Positions 5,650 to 8,142 of a stretch of DNA of 8,142 nucleotides are shown one piece after another (position 1 is the stretch's first letter; each line of letters opens with the position of its first letter). The translations under genes were made by a program, and so were the position numbers. This stretch comes from Chloroflexota bacterium (GTDB lineage Bacteria > Chloroflexota > Anaerolineae > B4-G1 > SLSP01), in assembly GCA_022707725.1 (NCBI GenBank), contig JAKJAB010000142.1, positions 286 to 8,427 of the forward strand, read 5' to 3'. The notes beneath the pieces are model-generated. The model saw only the letters and a program-made list of their open reading frames with translations. It did no database searches and was not told where the DNA came from.

Positions 5650-5678
5650 ATCATAACCCAATGTAACGATCCAGGCAA
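5650..5678 (-). promoter_or_regulatory. Candidate promoter for the 866-residue gene
   Basis: The minus strand has TTGCCT (5678-5673), a 17-bp spacer and TATGAT (5655-5650), matching 4/6 and 5/6 of the sigma-70 consensus. Transcription would start near 5643, with a leader of about 49 bases containing AAGGAG. This suggests the second paralogue can be expressed apart from the first. It was found by eye and is unverified. Confidence 0.45.
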
Positions 5679-5693
5679 GGTTGGCAACGAACC

Positions 5694-8138
5694 TTATTGA
5701 TTGAACCAGAGTTCGTAAGTCTCCTCGCCGTAGCGCAGCGTCATCTCGCCAGAGCCGAAGGCGCTGTACGCCCACGGGCTGTCCACCAGTGGATAACCTT
5801 TCAATTGCATTGGCTCACCCGCGACGGTCGGTGCGACGTCCCATCCGGTCACAAACTCGCCGACCGAGGGCGAGACGTAGCGGATTTCGGATTCTCGATG
5901 GTCGATTTCAGCGGAAGAGAGCGCGGCGACAAACGCCTCGAACGATCCCCACTCCGCCGCGCGGCCACATTCCGCCAGCCACGTGTTCTCCCGCGCCCGA
6001 CAGACGAGTTCGCGCCCGGCGTATTGGCCGAAGTCGCCCACCGCGAAGCTGTTCTGCGAGTAGACACCGACATAGCCCTGCCCCACCCGCGCGAACGCCC
6101 ACTTGCCGTCGAAACGCACCTCATCGAAGCGCGCCTGCTCGAAGAAACAGTGCGTCATCCACGCGAACGGCGACGTTAACCGCCACGTCAGCGCCATCAC
6201 GTTGCGATACTGTACCACGCGCGGCAGCGTGATGTGCCCGGACCAGTAATCGGGGCGCAGGCCGGAGCCTTCGCCACAGGTCAACGGAGCAGACCAGAAG
6301 ATCACCGCCTGCTGCTCGCCTGCTTTGCGGCCCAACGTCACCTGGCCCACGTGCGTGGAGGGTTCATATTCGCCCTGGCGGTGGTCCTGCAAACCGGAGA
6401 TCAGGTACTCCGGCGTGCGGTAGACGCAGAAATCGGCGTGGGGCGCGGCGCTACGTAGCACGCCGTGCCGTTGGCGAGATTCGAGCACGGCTTGATCGTC
6501 GACGGCGATGTCCGCAAACAACTTGGGTAGCTGGTAAGCGCTCGTCGCCAGCGTGACCGGCGCCATACCACTCGTCCCCTTGACCAACGATCCCGTCCCG
6601 TAGAGCAGCCAGCACGTCGGCGCCGTGCCCTCCAAATCGGGATATTTGAGGTTGATGCCATAACTGCGCCCGTGCGTCGTTCCGAAGACGCCGTGGAGCG
6701 TGTCAGCAGCCAGCGTGAAGAACATCGCGTCGAGCACCGCGCCGGCCATCTGCCGCAGCTTGGAGTCCTCGTTGATGGCGAAGTCGTAGACGTTGACGAG
6801 CGGCGCAATGTTGACAGGGAAATACGAGTTCGAGTGCCACTCGTCGAAGCCAAAGCGCCCGCGCTGGCGCAGCCATTCGGTGATGTACGTCCGCCCTTTC
6901 GTCGCGTGGTAAAGACCGCGCTGGCGGCTGTTGGTGAACTCCTCTGTCGGGAACAACTGACCTGCCATCCACTCCGCCACGTGGAACAGCAGCCGGTGAT
7001 TTTCCGACCCCATGTACATCACCGTGTCGCCCGGCTCGTCCACCCAGTACTTGAAGCCGAGGGCGGTATCTTTCATCAGCGCGTTGATCTGGGAGCTAAG
7101 GCGTTGTTGCTCGCGCTCCCAGACCATGATGCGCAGCAACCCCTGGATGACGAAATCGGCGCAGTCCTTGCGGGCGGCGATGAACTCGCAGGTTTCGCGG
7201 AGGTTATCCTCGTCCACTTCAGCGTAGTGGGCCAAAGCATAACGCGCCGCCTGGTTCCAAATCCCCCAGGCCGAGCGACGCTCCTCGTTGGCGGCGTAGT
7301 GCTCCAGTACCATACGACGGCGTACATCCAGATTTTCGTAGCCGGTGGGCGCTTCGGTCAGGGTGACTTTTTTGATATCGAATGTAACCGCTGTGAATGG
7401 CTGCGCCTCCACCGTCCAGGTGGCGACCAGTTTGTAGTCGCCATCCGCAAGAGCTGCTCCCTCGCACAGGGAGACAAATCCGGCATCGGTCGCTGAAGCC
7501 TCATACAGCAGTTCGTCTTTTTCGGAGAGCAGGGTGAGGTTTACGGCGCTTGCCGGGGCCACCGCGAAATGCGCGCCGATGCTGTGATGCGGGTAGAAAA
7601 GGTCACGATCCAGGCGCAGACCACCCATTTCCGCCTCGATACGCGCGCGGGAGTCCGGCGACATCCCCACCAGCAACGGGATACGCGCCTCCACGTCGCC
7701 ATCGGTGATTTCCAGGCGGCAGCCCACCCGCGCCATGCGTCCCAGGCGGAACAGCGCCACGGTGACGACGTTCTCACCGGCGTTCAGCGCAGCGTCGAAC
7801 GTGTAGGCGTGGAATCCGTGCTCGCGCGCAGGCGACTGTCCGTGCGTATCGTAAACCACCACGCCATCGACGGATACGATCGCGCGTAATGTGGTGTCGA
7901 AGAACAAACGCCAGCGCCGCATCCCTGGTTGCTCCGGCGTGAGGCGTGTGGTCAAGAACGCCGCGCCCAGATGATTCGAGATATTGTACGTTCCCCACGA
8001 GAGATATTCCTCAGGGCGACGCACCAGGCTCCAACTGCCGTTCTGCCCGCGGAAAGTCGCCGTCTCGCCCTCACACGATGTCGATGTGAGCAACGCGCGC
8101 GCTTCGGCCACGATGTCATCCATCGCGGTACGCCCCAC
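5694..8138 (-). CDS. Large carbohydrate-active-enzyme-like protein, paralogue B (start may lie beyond the window)
   Basis: At least 814 residues, homologous to the 2994-5594 product along most of its length. Shared blocks: RKDCADF (323-329), FKYWVDEPG (362-370), SENH (378-381), AGQLFP (392-397), EWHSNSYF (433-440), GVFGTTHGRSY (483-493), YRTPEY (573-578), DYWSGHITLPR (630-640) and the C-terminal LRYGEE (801-806). Asn380-His381 and Tyr439 keep exactly the 59-residue spacing of the paralogue. The N-terminal beta region (SVDGVVVYDTHG 89-100; NAGENVVTVALF 119-130) matches the other protein's sandwich, but about 50 residues at the N-terminus are missing. The frame stays open to base 8142; GTG 8138 and ATG 8123 are possible starts without a strong Shine-Dalgarno, so the true start may be upstream. 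No signal peptide is seen. The likely role is the same as the paralogue's, perhaps with different linkage specificity or as an obligate partner. The family name is unknown to me. Confidence 0.85.
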   Translation of the reverse strand: MGRTAMDDIVAEARALLTSTSCEGETATFRGQNGSWSLVRRPEEYLSWGTYNISNHLGAAFLTTRLTPEQPGMRRWRLFFDTTLRAIVSVDGVVVYDTHGQSPAREHGFHAYTFDAALNAGENVVTVALFRLGRMARVGCRLEITDGDVEARIPLLVGMSPDSRARIEAEMGGLRLDRDLFYPHHSIGAHFAVAPASAVNLTLLSEKDELLYEASATDAGFVSLCEGAALADGDYKLVATWTVEAQPFTAVTFDIKKVTLTEAPTGYENLDVRRRMVLEHYAANEERRSAWGIWNQAARYALAHYAEVDEDNLRETCEFIAARKDCADFVIQGLLRIMVWEREQQRLSSQINALMKDTALGFKYWVDEPGDTVMYMGSENHRLLFHVAEWMAGQLFPTEEFTNSRQRGLYHATKGRTYITEWLRQRGRFGFDEWHSNSYFPVNIAPLVNVYDFAINEDSKLRQMAGAVLDAMFFTLAADTLHGVFGTTHGRSYGINLKYPDLEGTAPTCWLLYGTGSLVKGTSGMAPVTLATSAYQLPKLFADIAVDDQAVLESRQRHGVLRSAAPHADFCVYRTPEYLISGLQDHRQGEYEPSTHVGQVTLGRKAGEQQAVIFWSAPLTCGEGSGLRPDYWSGHITLPRVVQYRNVMALTWRLTSPFAWMTHCFFEQARFDEVRFDGKWAFARVGQGYVGVYSQNSFAVGDFGQYAGRELVCRARENTWLAECGRAAEWGSFEAFVAALSSAEIDHRESEIRYVSPSVGEFVTGWDVAPTVAGEPMQLKGYPLVDSPWAYSAFGSGEMTLRYGEETYELWFNQ
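5881..5910. repeat. Possible 7-nt-unit repeat inside paralogue B
   Basis: On the coding strand, 5909-5882 reads as degenerate 7-nt units: GAAATCG, ACCATCG, AGAATCC, GAAATCC. It encodes residues about 743-752 (EIDHRESEIR). Heptameric AATCC-type repeats are known as short tandem repeats in cyanobacteria and other environmental bacteria. The paralogue has the same length across this region, so nothing was clearly inserted. This may be coincidence. Confidence 0.3.
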
Positions 8139-8142
8139 AGTG

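Noticed and set aside
5677..5695. AAGGTT/AACCTT hairpin at the end of paralogue B as terminator
   Set aside because: Only six AT-rich pairs, no T-tract afterwards, and it overlaps the stop codon and the -35 of the next promoter candidate.
6672..7496. 274-codon open frame on the plus strand
   Set aside because: It lies wholly antisense to the well-supported 814-residue gene, has no family-like motifs or ribosome site, and is typical of shadows in GC-rich coding DNA.
1..8142. CRISPR, insertion sequence, phage or tRNA features
   Set aside because: No regularly spaced repeats, no transposase or integrase motifs, and no cloverleaf-like sequence were seen; the repeats present are short and degenerate.

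Overview
The window carries seven genes, all on the minus strand, so transcription runs from base 8142 towards base 1. In that order they are: two large tandem paralogues resembling carbohydrate-active enzymes (5694-8138 and 2994-5594), a small TumE-family toxin-antitoxin pair (2586-2870 and 2220-2582), a two-domain glycerophosphodiester phosphodiesterase-like protein (769-2223), a RidA enamine/imine deaminase (330-716), and the first 66 codons of a fold-type III PLP enzyme related to D-threonine aldolase and D-serine dehydratase (1-200, cut by the window edge). There is no rRNA, tRNA, CRISPR array, transposase or phage gene.

Organism: sampled stretches of the large genes have about 60-65% GC. 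There are small dispersed-looking repeats built of 9-nt units and short palindromes, some reaching into or lying inside coding sequence. Together with the protein types this resembles environmental Chloroflexota (Anaerolineae-like) genomes. That is an inference from style, with moderate confidence.

Layout: the two paralogues are 99 bp apart. Both have an N-terminal beta-sandwich-like region, a central helical region with shared motifs (RKDC-DF, FKYW-DEPG, ENH--LFH-AE--AGQL, EW-SN-YF, GVFG--HGR-Y) and a beta-rich C-terminal region. The build recalls the (alpha/alpha)-toroid polysaccharide lyases. An Asn-His pair is followed exactly 59 residues later by a Tyr in both, which is the most testable active-site hypothesis here. 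The second paralogue has its own plausible promoter with a dyad over the predicted start of transcription.

The toxin-antitoxin pair follows. It has about 49% GC, much lower than its neighbours, and its own promoter-like hexamers with a 10-bp-arm palindrome starting at the predicted +1. The toxin gene overlaps the phosphodiesterase gene by four bases (GTGA), so an apparently acquired module is translationally stitched to a resident enzyme.

The last three genes look like general metabolism: phospholipid diester turnover, removal of reactive enamines, and a PLP enzyme of a family in which some members make such enamines. A nested hairpin element with a T-rich tail separates the last two genes. 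The best candidates for something undescribed are the paired lyase-like proteins, the Vps62/NPP1-like domain fused to the phosphodiesterase, and the 9-nt-unit repeat read in frame within that protein.
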